DNA of 64,000 nt, taken from assembly GCA_963751665.1 (NCBI GenBank), contig CAVVVF010000004.1:62001-126000 (forward strand), read 5' to 3'. The notes under the pieces are model-generated. The model made no database searches. It worked only from the letters and a program-made list of their open reading frames with translations, and was not told the DNA's origin. The stretch comes from AC-69 sp963751665 (GTDB lineage: Bacteria > Actinomycetota > UBA4738 > HRBIN12). Within the stretch, counting starts at the first letter, position 1. The number at the start of each line of letters is the position of its first letter. Made by a program: the position numbers and the translations under genes. Of this stretch, positions 37,045 to 46,165 are shown one piece after another.

Positions 37045-39705
37045 GTGCTGACCCCGGAGGTGATGGGCCGGACGCTGGCCGAGGCCCCCGACCCCGAGCT
37101 CGCACGCGTGGCCATCTCCCGAGTGGGGGAAGACCCTGCCGCACGCCGGGTGCTGGCCAGGGAGGACGTCCTTCCCGTTGCCGCCCGCCTGCTCGGGTTC
37201 TCCACCGCCGCCACCGACTTCCTGGTGGCTCATCCCGAGGAGACGAGGCTGTTCGAGGACGTGCGGACCCGGAGCCCCGAGGAGCTCGACGGCGAGCTGG
37301 CCGGCGACGTCGCGCGGCTGGGGCCGGCCGACGGCCTTCGCGTGTTCCGGCGCCGGGCCATGGTGCGCGTCGCCGCGCGTGACCTGGCCGGCGCGCCGGT
37401 CGATGAGGTCGTCGCGGAGATCAGCGCCATCGCCGAGGCCTGCATCACGCACGCGTGCCGGAGCGTGGCCCAGCAAGGACTCGCCGTGATCGGGCTGGGC
37501 AAGCTCGGAGGGGCCGAGCTCAACTACGCCTCCGACGTCGACGTGCTCTTCGTGACCGAAGGCGGAGGAGCGGAGGGACACGACCGGACGGAGCGAGCGG
37601 CCGCGGAGATCATCCGCCTCCTTTCCGAGCCGACCGCCGAGGGCATCGCGCTCCGGGTCGATCCCACACTCCGGCCGGGGGGCCGAGGCGGTGCGCTGGC
37701 TCGCTCCCTCGCGGCGATGGGCGAGTACTACGCGTCGCAGGCCCTGACGTGGGAACGCCAGGCGCTGATCAAGGCCCGGCCGGTGGCGGGCGATCTCGGC
37801 GTCGGCCGGGCGTTCGTGGACCTGGTCGCCCCTTTCGTCTACCGCGAGGAGCTCCCTCCGCACGCCATCGACGAGGTCCGGCAGGTGAAGGTCCGTCTGG
37901 AGGAATACGTGCGAGCCCGGGGCAAGGCCGGCGTCGAGGTCAAGCGGGGGTGGGGCGGGATCCGCGACGTCGAGTTCGCGGTGCAGCTCCTCCAGATCGT
38001 GCACGGCCACCGCGACGAACGGCTGCGCGAGCCGAACACGCTCCGCGCGCTGTCCGTTCTGTCCGAGGAGGGCTACGTGGCCGAGGACGACGCGGAGGCC
38101 CTGGCGGGCGCGTACCGGTTCCTCCGAAGGCTGGAGCACCGCCTTCAGATGGTCCGCGACCTCCAGACCCACGAGCTCCCCTCCGACCGGGCCTCGCTCG
38201 TTCGCCTCGCTCGCTCACTCGGCATGGACGGCCCGGACGAGCTGAAGGCCGAGTACGAGCGGCAGACGACGCTCGTCCGGGGGTTGCACGAGCGACTGTT
38301 CTACCGGCCGCTGCTCGAGGCCTTCGCCGGGCCGAAGGTCCTGCGGCCGGGTATCGATCGGGAGGCCACCGAGGAGCTGCTCGCGGGGCTGGGGTTCCGC
38401 CAGCCGGGTTCCGCGTACGCGGTGCTCGATCGGCTGGTGGACCCGTCCACGCGCTTGGGGAAGGTGTTGGCCCACGTCTTTCCGATCATGGCGCCGGCTC
38501 TGGCGCTGGCCTCCACTCCGGACGCCGCGCTCGTTCGGCTGGAGCGGGTGGCCGCCGCCATGACCGCGACCGGCGCGCGAGGGCTCCCCGACGCGCTCGC
38601 CTCCGACCCCGGCGTGGCGAAGGGATTGGCTCACGCGGTGTCCGCGAGCTCCTTCGCCACGGACCTCCTGGCGGCCCGGCCCGAGCGGGTCCTGGCGCTG
38701 GCCGACGGAGCCGGACCGCTCGACGCGCAGGCGGCACTCGTCGCCGTGGTCGGCCGGTACGCGGCTCGCGAGCTCGATCCGCGGGAGACCGGACGGGAGC
38801 TGACGACGGTGGCCGACCGCGTCGTTCGAGAGGCCTTGGAGGCGGCCCGGCCGGACCTTCCCATCGCCGTGATCGGCCTGGGGAAGCTGGGGGCCGAGGA
38901 GCTGAACTTCGCCTCGGACCTGGATCTCGTCTTCGTCTACGAAGGGGAGGGACCGGAGGACCTCCGCCGGGCGGGGGAGGTCTCCGAGCGGGTGCTCCAG
39001 GGGATCCGCGATGCCGGGTGGGAGCCCGATGCGGACCTCCGGCCCGAGGGCCGCGCGGGACCGCTGGCGCGCTCGTTCGCCGCGTACCTCGAATACCTGG
39101 AGCGGTACGCCGAGACCTGGGAGTTCCAGTCGCTCCTTCGGGCGCGATTCGTGGCCGGCGACGAGGGGCTCGGGCGGCGGTTCTGCTCGTTCGCCGAGGA
39201 CCTCGCGTATCCGGAGTACCTCTCCCTCGACCGGGCGGCGCAGATCCTTCGGATGCGAGAGCGGATCGAGAAGGAGCGGGTCAAGCCGGCCGACGCGGCG
39301 CGGTTCCACTTCAAGCTGGGGTACGGGTCCCTGGCCGACGTGCAGTTCGCCGTGGAGCTGTCGTTGATGCGTCACGGGGGCCGGCACCCGGAGGTCCGGA
39401 CCCGCCGGACGCTCGATGCCATCGAGAAGCTCGCTGCGGCGCGGCTGATGGAGGACAGCGTGGCCCGCGAGCTCGGCGAGGCCTTCGTGTTCCTGTCGGA
39501 CGTGAAGAACGCGCTCGAGGTGGACCGGCGGGTGCACGCGGAGGCCGTCCCGGCGTCGGTGGAGGATCAGACGGCGCTGGCCCGGCGACTGGGATACGAG
39601 GAGTACCCGCGCCAGAGCTTCCTGGGCGACTACCGCCGGATCACCCGGCGGGCCCGCCACGCCATGGAGCGGGTCTTCTCCGAAGGCTTCGAGGCCGAGG
39701 ACTGA
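37045..39705 (+). CDS. glnE: Glutamine synthetase adenylyltransferase/deadenylase
   Basis: 886 residues with two nucleotidyltransferase domains in tandem: GLGKLGGAELNYASDVDVLFV near residue 150 and GLGKLGAEELNFASDLDLVFVYEG near 610, each followed by a GlnD-UR-type helical region. The first removes and the second adds AMP on the GlnA1 tyrosine. GTG at 37045 chosen because GGGGG lies six bases upstream. The open frame begins earlier but that part is the neighbour in another frame. Slightly shorter than mycobacterial GlnE (about 990), mainly at the N-terminus. It sits between the two GS genes, the common actinobacterial arrangement. No frameshift in 2.6 kb. Confidence 0.93.
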   Translation: MLTPEVMGRTLAEAPDPELARVAISRVGEDPAARRVLAREDVLPVAARLLGFSTAATDFLVAHPEETRLFEDVRTRSPEELDGELAGDVARLGPADGLRVFRRRAMVRVAARDLAGAPVDEVVAEISAIAEACITHACRSVAQQGLAVIGLGKLGGAELNYASDVDVLFVTEGGGAEGHDRTERAAAEIIRLLSEPTAEGIALRVDPTLRPGGRGGALARSLAAMGEYYASQALTWERQALIKARPVAGDLGVGRAFVDLVAPFVYREELPPHAIDEVRQVKVRLEEYVRARGKAGVEVKRGWGGIRDVEFAVQLLQIVHGHRDERLREPNTLRALSVLSEEGYVAEDDAEALAGAYRFLRRLEHRLQMVRDLQTHELPSDRASLVRLARSLGMDGPDELKAEYERQTTLVRGLHERLFYRPLLEAFAGPKVLRPGIDREATEELLAGLGFRQPGSAYAVLDRLVDPSTRLGKVLAHVFPIMAPALALASTPDAALVRLERVAAAMTATGARGLPDALASDPGVAKGLAHAVSASSFATDLLAARPERVLALADGAGPLDAQAALVAVVGRYAARELDPRETGRELTTVADRVVREALEAARPDLPIAVIGLGKLGAEELNFASDLDLVFVYEGEGPEDLRRAGEVSERVLQGIRDAGWEPDADLRPEGRAGPLARSFAAYLEYLERYAETWEFQSLLRARFVAGDEGLGRRFCSFAEDLAYPEYLSLDRAAQILRMRERIEKERVKPADAARFHFKLGYGSLADVQFAVELSLMRHGGRHPEVRTRRTLDAIEKLAAARLMEDSVARELGEAFVFLSDVKNALEVDRRVHAEAVPASVEDQTALARRLGYEEYPRQSFLGDYRRITRRARHAMERVFSEGFEAED

Positions 39706-39744
39706 GGGGGCCGGAGAAACCTTGGATGCTTCTCAAGGCACGCC

Positions 39745-40203
39745 TTATGGCATCGTCAGTTGACCCTTCATCGCTGCCTTGGTGAGCCGTTTCTGAGCCC
39801 AAGCATCGGCTACACATCTCGGGCATCCATCGCTTTCCGGCACCTTCTTGTGGCCACGCCGACACGTTGAAGACAGCCGCGCAAGGGTTACGGTCGCCTG
39901 GGCTCGCTTGGTGGGGCCAAGCTTGAACCAGAGCAACGCGGCGATCGCTTGGACGTGTTCACGACGGTGTGCGCGAAAGACCCACTGGGGCTTCTTCGAT
40001 ACCCGTCTTGGGTGTTCGTGTCGGTACGGTCCATAGATCTTCCCGACGCCGACGGCACGACGGAACCGCTCCAAGGGAAAGACTACGGTCTGTGCGATCG
40101 AGACACATGCAAACCCTGCTTTCTCCGTGTAGCTAAAGCAGCCTTCGCCATCGAGGAAGCCTGCGGCCCAAGCAAGTTCCTCACGATCGGGAATGAACGT
40201 CAT
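39745..40203 (-). CDS. LAGLIDADG-type homing endonuclease-like protein, free-standing
   Basis: 152 residues from the ATG at 40203. A single LAGLIDADG-like motif, WAAGFLDGEGCF, near residue 13 with the catalytic acidic residue, followed by a beta-rich segment (VGVGKIYGPYRHEH) and a basic helix region. The C-terminal CRRGHKKVPESDGCPRC is a possible zinc-binding knuckle. One motif implies a homodimer. It is not inside an intron or intein here. It lies alone between glnE (convergent) and the glnA1 terminator. Codon use is visibly less GC-biased than that of either neighbour, suggesting recent arrival. Target site unknown. Confidence 0.75.
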   Translation of the reverse strand: MTFIPDREELAWAAGFLDGEGCFSYTEKAGFACVSIAQTVVFPLERFRRAVGVGKIYGPYRHEHPRRVSKKPQWVFRAHRREHVQAIAALLWFKLGPTKRAQATVTLARLSSTCRRGHKKVPESDGCPRCVADAWAQKRLTKAAMKGQLTMP

Positions 40204-40244
40204 AGTCGAAAGCTAGCAGCACGTACTGACACCTCATCAAGAAC

Positions 40245-40270
40245 GAGAGCCGGCCCGAAGGCCGGCTCTC
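40245..40270 (-). terminator. glnA1 terminator
   Basis: GAGAGCCGGCC (40245-40255) and GGCCGGCTCTC (40260-40270) form a perfect 11-bp stem with a CGAA loop, 30 bases past the glnA1 stop. A weak T-rich stretch follows on the minus strand. Confidence 0.75.
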
Positions 40271-40300
40271 CCGATCTCTGCTGTGACTTATGTCACGATC

Positions 40301-41723
40301 TCAAATATCAAAGTAGAGCGCGAACTCGTACGGGTGGGGACGGAGCCGCACCTGGTCGAGCTCGTTCGTCCGCTTGTACTCGATCCACGTGTCGATCACG
40401 TCCTGGGTGAACACGCCGCCCTCCAGCAGCCACTGGTGGTCGGCCTTCCAGAGCGTCGAGCACCTCCTCGAGCGAGCCCGGCACCTGCTTCACCATGGCC
40501 TTGTCCTCGGGCGGCAGGTCGTACAGGTCCTTGTCGATCGGCTCGGGCGGCTCGATCTTGTTCTTGATGCCGTCGAGACCGGCCTGGAGCTGCGCCGCGA
40601 ACGACAGGTACGGGTTGCACGACGGGTCCGGCGTCCGGAACTCCAGGCGCTTGGCCGCCGGGGTCTTGTAGTACACGGGGATCCGAACGCATGCCGACCG
40701 GTTCCGCTGCGAGTACACCAGGTTGATCGGCGCCTCGTATCCCGGCACCAGCCGGCGGTACGAGTTCGTGGTCGGCGCGCAGAACGCCAGCAGCGACGGC
40801 GCGTGGGTCAGCAGCCCGCCGATGTACCACCGAGCGGTGTCGCTGATCCCGGCATAGCCGACCTCGTCCCAGAACAGGTTCTCGTCGTTCCGCCACAGGC
40901 TCTGGTGCGTGTGCATGCCCGAGCCGTTGTCCATGAACAGCGGCTTCGGCATGAACGTCACGGTCTTGCCCGCGGCGTGCGCCGTGTTCTTGACCACGTA
41001 CTTGTACTTCATGACCTTGTCGGCCATGCGAAGCAGCGTGTCGTATCGCATGTCGATCTCGGCCTGGCCGGCCGTGCCGACCTCGTGGTGGTGGACCTCG
41101 ACCTCCACCCCGACCTTCTGCAGGTTCAGGACCATCTCGCTCCGCAGGTCCTGGTAGTGGTCCATGGGCGGGACGGGGAAGTACCCCTCCTTGTAGCGGG
41201 GCTTGTACCCCAGGTTCTTGCCACCCTCCAGGGCGCCGGAGTTCCACACGCCCTCCACGGCGTCGATGAAGTAGTAGCCCTCGTGCTGGTTCTGGTCGAA
41301 CCGGATGGAGTCGAAGATGTAGAACTCGCACTCCGGTCCCCAGTACGAGATGTCGGCGATCCCGCTCTGCTTCAGGTACAGCTCGGCCTTGCGCGCGATC
41401 GAGCGCGGGTCGCGCGAGTACGTCTCACCGGTGATCGGGTCGCGTACGAAGCAGTGGATGGCCAGCGTGGAGTGCTTCGTGAACGGGTCCAGGTACGCGG
41501 CGTCGGGGTCGGGCACGAGGAGCATGTCCGACTCCTGGATCTCCTGGAACCCGCGGATGGAGGATCCGTCGAACCCGTAGCCGTCCTCGAACCCCGCCTC
41601 GGACAGCTCGGACATGGGGATGGAGAAGTGCTGCATCAGCCCCGGCAGGTCGCAGAACCGCAGATCGACGATCTCGGCTCCCGCTTCCTTGGCCAGGGAG
41701 AGAACGTCCTTGGGCGTGGTCAC
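40301..41723 (-). CDS. glnA: Glutamine synthetase type I (GlnA1), one frameshift near the C-terminus
   Basis: Main ammonium-assimilating enzyme, 473 residues from the GTG at 41723 (GAAGGGGGAAGG upstream). Motifs: FCDLPGLMQHFSIP, GYGFDGSSIRGFQ, GPECEFYIFDSIRFDQNQ, VEVHHHEVGTAGQAEIDMRYDTL, FMPKPLFMDNGSGMHTHQSL, NSYRRLVPGYEAP and the adenylylation site KDLYDLPPEDK, where the Tyr is the GlnE target. After LEEVLDALE near 40460 the frame shifts. The correct end (WIEYKRTNELDQVRLRPHPYEFALYFDI) stops at 40301. Divergent neighbours and a strong hairpin define a single-gene transcript. Regulation by GlnR (gene at 44256) is expected. Confidence 0.95.
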
Positions 41724-41806
41724 GCGCCTTCCCCCTTCCGTCTCATGGACGGACCAAGGGTAGGGGCGAACCGGCGCCACGAGGTTTCCGCCGCGTAAAC
41801 AGTTCG

Positions 41807-42121
41807 TTACGGCAGGGCCGGGCGAGCCTCCGGCGCCGCGGCCGGCTGCGGTTCCCAGTCGCGGAGGAGCTCGGCCAGCTTGATCAGGATCGCGGCGCCG
41901 CCCGCCAGCTCAACGAGCCGGCCGATGGGGGTCTTGAAGAACGGATGCCGCACGATCAGCGGAACGCTCACGAGGAGCAGCCGGGCGGCGAGGGATCGCA
42001 GGAACCGCCCCTGCGGGGTGGCCAGCCATTCCCGGAGCTCGTCGACCCCGCCGTCGATGGCTGACTCGAGCTCGTAGGCCCACCTCCGCATGTCCCCGCT
42101 CGAGGGAAGCCGTACCGCCAT
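41807..42121 (-). CDS. Small protein of unknown function with hydrophobic C-terminal half
   Basis: 104 residues from the ATG at 42121. N-terminal half soluble and acidic (MRRWAYELESAIDGGVDELREWLATPQG). The middle has two hydrophobic stretches (RSLAARLLLVSVPLIV and LVELAGGAAILIKLAELL) around a short RHPFFKTPIGR turn, followed by a Pro/Ala tail. This looks like a peripheral or two-pass membrane protein. It lies between glnA1 and the propeller lipoprotein gene, same strand. No homologous family comes to mind. Confidence 0.6.
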   Translation of the reverse strand: MAVRLPSSGDMRRWAYELESAIDGGVDELREWLATPQGRFLRSLAARLLLVSVPLIVRHPFFKTPIGRLVELAGGAAILIKLAELLRDWEPQPAAAPEARPALP

Positions 42122-42168
42122 GACTCGACGATACCCCACGGCCTCGGCGGCGAACCCCCCCGCCCCGG

Positions 42169-44208
42169 TTACGGCCGGCCGGCGCGGGGGCGAGGGCTTG
42201 CGAAGTCCACGTGGAGCGGGGTCTGACCACCCGGAAGGAGCAGATCGAAGCCGTCGGGGATGTGCAGGTAGCCATCGGCCGTGCCCGGCACGTCCAACCG
42301 ACCGTATTGCCAGACGATCCGGTTGCTCCTGGGGTTGATGAGCACGACCCTGTCGTTGAAGTCGTCGGTCACGGCGACCAATCCGTTGGGGAGCCAGGCG
42401 GCCAGGCTCGGGTGGTCGAGCACCCCCGGACCGCTCGTCGGCCGGTAGGTCCACAGCACCTTTCCATCACTGCGGAACCGGACGACCGCGCCCGGATAGG
42501 TGTAGTTGACCGCGATGTAGGTCTTCCCGTCGGGAAGGGGCTGCGGGTCGGACGGAACCGGGAGGGACGAGATGTGCACCGTCCACACCGGATGCCCGGT
42601 GGCCGTGACTTCGTCGATCGCTCCGCCGTGCAGCTCCGAGACCAACAGATGCCCGTTCGGGAGCGGCGTATCCCCGTTGGGGTACCCGACCGTGTCGGGA
42701 AGCCCGGAGGTGCAGTTCCCGGTCGCCCCGATCTGGCGCGTGGGAAGACCCCGCGGGTCGAAGAAGAGGATCCGGCAGTTGAGCGCATCGGCCACCACCA
42801 CGCCCCCGCCCGGATAGGGGTACACGTCATCCGGCTGATGGAGGTGGCCGGCGCCGGACCCGGGTGATCGGGCCTGCCCGTACGTCCACAGGGTCTTTCC
42901 GCTCGGGTAGGCGATCTCGGCCAGGACGTGGTTCTCTTCCTCGTTCACCAGGATGGCCCGGCCGCGGTGGACCCAGAAGGCGTCGTCGGGGAAGTAGAAC
43001 GGCACGGACGGGGCGGGGAGCGATGGCGCCGGGTAGCGCCAGATGACGTGGCCCTTCGCGTTCACCACGAGCAGCCGGTCGTTTCCCCGATCGGCGATCA
43101 GGAGCCTTCCGGCGAAGGGGCGAACGGCGGACGGGTCGCGGGGGAGGCCGCGGAGCGACGGCGGGACCCGAACCGAGCCGACGAGCGGGGAGGACGGGCT
43201 CGCGCGCTCCAGGCTCGCCAGCAGGACCTGGCTCACCGCCGCACCTCGCCATCCCCCGATCAGCCACACCTGTGCGGGCATGCTGACGACGCCGGCGTCG
43301 GCGACCGGCCGGGCGAGGGGTGCCTTCTCCGTGAGGGTGCCGGAGGAAGGGTCGATCGCCCACACATCGACGAGTGCGTTCCCCGATGCGGCCCTTCCGC
43401 CCACGACGTAGACGGCCCCGCCCAACGAGAAGGCGGCCGCATGGGCGATCGGCGCCGGCAGGGTCGCGATGCGGGTCACCGTTCCGCCCTGGGTGTCGAA
43501 CACGGAGACGGTCCGGACCGGCCGGCCGTTCCGGTCCTCACCGCCCGCCACCACCAGGTCGGTCCCCGCAACTGCCACAGCGGCATAGCGCACGCCCGCC
43601 GGCAGGTGCCCCACCGCGCGGAACCGGGTGCCGTCGCTGGTCGCGTAGATCGTCGCGTTCGTCGTCGTGCCGTCCCAGCCGCCGACGAGGTAGGTGATCC
43701 CGCCGACCGTCCCCGCCGAGACGTCCGAGAGCGCGACGGGCAGGTGTCCCTCGACCCGCCCCCTGTTCGTCCCGAGGTCGAACGACTGGATCGTGTCGGT
43801 GCTCTGGCTCGAGCCACCTCCGAAGACGAACAGTCGGCCGGAGATCAACGCGGCGGCCGCATCGTGGACACGCATCGGGAGCGAGCCAAGCAAGGTGAGC
43901 GCGCCGGTCAGCGGGTCGAGGGAGAAGACGCCGTCGACCGACCGCCCGGTTGCGTCCAACCCGCCGGCGAGATAGATCGTTCGTCCGTCGGTGACGGCCA
44001 CCTCCCGCTCGACCGGCGCCTGCAGCCGGAACGGAACGTCCCCGATGTGAAGCTGAAGTTGGGCCGGGCGAGCGTTCGAAGGATCGCGCGATGCCGGAGA
44101 TCCTGGGGTCGCCGGATCCTTGTCCGCGGTGCATGCGCTCGCCATCAGCACGAGCGCAGCTGACCCGGACGCGAGGAGCGAGCGCAATCTCCGGGCGCGG
44201 ATCGTCAT
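42169..44208 (-). CDS. Lipoprotein with Kelch-type and NHL/arylsulfotransferase-type beta-propellers
   Basis: 679 residues from the ATG at 44208. Signal and lipobox: SGSAALVLMASAC, Cys at about residue 26. Residues 60-330 carry five or six Kelch-like blades, each with a GG pair (IYLAGGLDATG, LFVFGGGSS, TYLVGGWDG, LVVAGGEDRNG, VYVVGGRAAS, VWLIGGWRG). Residues 360-670 form a second propeller of NHL/arylsulfotransferase type with repeated LIADRGNDRLLVV-like strands and IWRYPAP, LWTYGQA, LWTYRPT, IVWQYGRL motifs. Probably surface-exposed binding protein. No catalytic residue is evident. Preceded on the same strand by glnR, with a gap of about 45 bases. Confidence 0.8.
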   Translation of the reverse strand: MTIRARRLRSLLASGSAALVLMASACTADKDPATPGSPASRDPSNARPAQLQLHIGDVPFRLQAPVEREVAVTDGRTIYLAGGLDATGRSVDGVFSLDPLTGALTLLGSLPMRVHDAAAALISGRLFVFGGGSSQSTDTIQSFDLGTNRGRVEGHLPVALSDVSAGTVGGITYLVGGWDGTTTNATIYATSDGTRFRAVGHLPAGVRYAAVAVAGTDLVVAGGEDRNGRPVRTVSVFDTQGGTVTRIATLPAPIAHAAAFSLGGAVYVVGGRAASGNALVDVWAIDPSSGTLTEKAPLARPVADAGVVSMPAQVWLIGGWRGAAVSQVLLASLERASPSSPLVGSVRVPPSLRGLPRDPSAVRPFAGRLLIADRGNDRLLVVNAKGHVIWRYPAPSLPAPSVPFYFPDDAFWVHRGRAILVNEEENHVLAEIAYPSGKTLWTYGQARSPGSGAGHLHQPDDVYPYPGGGVVVADALNCRILFFDPRGLPTRQIGATGNCTSGLPDTVGYPNGDTPLPNGHLLVSELHGGAIDEVTATGHPVWTVHISSLPVPSDPQPLPDGKTYIAVNYTYPGAVVRFRSDGKVLWTYRPTSGPGVLDHPSLAAWLPNGLVAVTDDFNDRVVLINPRSNRIVWQYGRLDVPGTADGYLHIPDGFDLLLPGGQTPLHVDFASPRPRAGRP

Positions 44209-44255
44209 CGGCCAGGCGAGTCTACGGGGGAGGCAGCGTAAGGGCTCAGCAGGGC

Positions 44256-44915
44256 TCACACGTCGGCGGCCCGGTACCCCACCCCTCGGACCGTCTCGAT
44301 CAGGCTCTCGTGTTCGGGCCCGAGCTTGGAGCGCAACCGGCGGACGTGGACGTCCACCGTCCGCGTCCCGCCGTAGAAGTCGTAGCCCCAGACCTCGCGG
44401 AGCAGGGCCGGGCGGGTGAAGACCCGGCCGGGCCGCGACGCGAGGTACCGGAGCAGCTCGAACTCCTTGTACGTGAGGTCCAGGCCCCGGCCGGCCACGG
44501 TCACCTGGTAGGTGTCGGTGTCGAGCGTGAGCGGCCCCAGCCGGACCGTGCTCCCGTCGCCGGTGCCCGCCCGGCGCCTGAGCATCGACAGCCGCACCCG
44601 GATCTCCGCTTCGGGCGCGGAGGGGTACAGGACCTCGTCGGCCACCTCCTCCCAGGCGAACCGCTCCAGGTCCGTCCGCTCCACGACGGCCACCGCGGGA
44701 GTCCGGCCCTCCGCCTGCCTGAGGGCTCGGAGCACGGCGTGGCCCTGCCCCGGGTTCTCCGCCGCGTCCACCAGGACCAGCTGGGGCGAGAGGTCCAGGG
44801 CGTCCGCCAGGGAAGCGACCGCGAGCGGCTCCGACTTCACGTCGAACCCCGCCGAGCCGAGCGCGGGAAGGACGTCGTCGGGGAAGCGATCGGAGAGAAG
44901 GACGATGGCGGCCAC
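44256..44915 (-). CDS. glnR: GlnR-type winged-helix response regulator
   Basis: 219 residues from the GTG at 44915. The N-terminal domain is receiver-like but atypical: LLSDRFPDDVLPALG at the start, LVLVDAAENPGQGH, and no KP switch motif. The C-terminal OmpR winged helix (LTYKEFELLRYLASRPGRVFTRPALLREVWGYDFYGGTRTVDVHVRRLRSKLGPEH) has the GlnR hallmark VHVRRLR. In Actinomycetota GlnR is an orphan regulator of glnA, amt and other nitrogen genes. Its closeness to glnA1, glnE and the GlnA2-like gene (3-9 kb) fits that role. Other OmpR-family identities are possible but the match to GlnR is good. Confidence 0.78.
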   Translation of the reverse strand: MAAIVLLSDRFPDDVLPALGSAGFDVKSEPLAVASLADALDLSPQLVLVDAAENPGQGHAVLRALRQAEGRTPAVAVVERTDLERFAWEEVADEVLYPSAPEAEIRVRLSMLRRRAGTGDGSTVRLGPLTLDTDTYQVTVAGRGLDLTYKEFELLRYLASRPGRVFTRPALLREVWGYDFYGGTRTVDVHVRRLRSKLGPEHESLIETVRGVGYRAADV

Positions 44916-44961
44916 GACCCGCCGAGGGTAACAGGGGGCACCTGGCGACGGTACCCTGGCC

Positions 44962-45210
44962 ATGATGGCCACCGTGAGCGTTCGCCTGTTCGCGGCTCTT
45001 CGGGAGCTCGCCGGTGACTCACGCGTGCAGGCCGAGGGCCGGACCGTGGGCGAGGTGGTCGCGTCGCTGTCCGAGCGGTACGGCGAGCGATTCGCCAGTG
45101 TGGCCCGGGCCGGCTCGGTGGTCGTCGACGGCGAGCGCGCCTCCGAGGGTCGGCCGCTCGCGGGTGGCGAGGAGGTCGCATTGTTGCCGCCCGTGTCGGG
45201 CGGGGCCTGA
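44962..45210 (+). CDS. moaD: MoaD/ThiS-family sulfur carrier protein
   Basis: 82-residue ubiquitin-fold sulfur carrier: VSVRLFAALRELAGDSRVQAEG, then the end LAGGEEVALLPPVSGGA. The C-terminal Gly-Gly would be thiocarboxylated to supply sulfur, most likely for molybdopterin. A Ala follows the GG, so processing or a different terminus is implied. A one-base change in the last codons could remove it. Two ATGs (44962, 44965) are possible starts. It is divergent from glnR and 37 bases upstream of the lipid kinase gene. Confidence 0.8.
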   Translation: MMATVSVRLFAALRELAGDSRVQAEGRTVGEVVASLSERYGERFASVARAGSVVVDGERASEGRPLAGGEEVALLPPVSGGA

Positions 45211-45247
45211 GCGGCACGGCGGCCCCGACTGTCATACTTCCCTCCCG

Positions 45248-46165
45248 ATGCGCCAGTTCGACCGCGTCCTGCTGATCGTGAATCCCGTGGCCCGGACGGT
45301 TTCCCGGCCCACGATGGCCGTCATCGAGAAGTCGCTGTCCGCCGACTTCAAGCTGGAGGTCCTGGAGACCTTGGAGCGCGGCCACGCCACCGAGGTGGCC
45401 GCGCAGGCCGCGCTCGATGGCCTCGACCTCGTGGTCGTGTTCTCCGGCGACGGGACGATCAACGAGGTGGTGAACGGGCTCGCCGGAACCGACGCCGCCC
45501 TCGGTGTGCTTCCCGGCGGCGCGACGAACATCCTGGCCCGGGCACTCGGCATGCCGATCGACCCGGTGGAGGCGACAGGGGTCCTGATCGCCCGGGCCCT
45601 CGACGGGGAAGCTCACAAGCTGACCCTGGGCGTGGCCGACGGCAGGTACTTCGCGGTGAACTGCGGCGCCGGCGTGGACGCGGCGGCCATGGCCCGCCTC
45701 GATTCGAAGTTCCCTAAGACCAAGAAGGCCTTCGAGCGGGCGGCGTTCCGGGCGGTGGCCCGGGAGGTGATCGCGAGCTATGCGGGCCGTTTCCCCGATC
45801 TCACGGTGAGCGTCGACGGCGACGAGCCGGTGCCGGCCATCTCGGTATTGATCGGCCGGACCGACCCGTACACCTACTACAAGGGCCGCGGGGTTCGGGT
45901 GACGCCGCAGGCATCCCTCGAGGAGGGGCTCGATGTCCTGACCGCCCGCAAGCTCCCACGCCGCCGGGTGCTGCGGATCGCGTGGCAGATGTTCGGCTCC
46001 GCCCGCCACGTCAAGGGCCGGGACATGGACTACCGCCACGATGCCTCCCACGTGGAGGTGACCTCGGAGCGGCCGTTCCCGGTTCAGGTGGACGGCGACG
46101 TCATGGGCAAGCGCACCGTGCTCTCGGTCGGCCTGGCCCGAGACGCCCTGTGGGTCGTCGCCTAG
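45248..46165 (+). CDS. Diacylglycerol kinase family lipid kinase
   Basis: 305 residues from the ATG at 45248. DAGK catalytic domain: VLLIVNPVARTVSRPT, the ATP loop VVVFSGDGTINEVVNGLAG near residue 63, and LGVLPGGATNILARALG. The C-terminal half has YFAVNCGAGVDAAAM and VEVTSERPFPVQVDGDVMG. Enzymes of this family phosphorylate diacylglycerol, sphingoid or similar lipids, or act in cell-envelope lipid synthesis. Substrate cannot be read from sequence. The stop overlaps the convergent cysH stop by four bases. The upstream frame is open but carries moaD in another frame. Confidence 0.85.
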   Translation: MRQFDRVLLIVNPVARTVSRPTMAVIEKSLSADFKLEVLETLERGHATEVAAQAALDGLDLVVVFSGDGTINEVVNGLAGTDAALGVLPGGATNILARALGMPIDPVEATGVLIARALDGEAHKLTLGVADGRYFAVNCGAGVDAAAMARLDSKFPKTKKAFERAAFRAVAREVIASYAGRFPDLTVSVDGDEPVPAISVLIGRTDPYTYYKGRGVRVTPQASLEEGLDVLTARKLPRRRVLRIAWQMFGSARHVKGRDMDYRHDASHVEVTSERPFPVQVDGDVMGKRTVLSVGLARDALWVVA

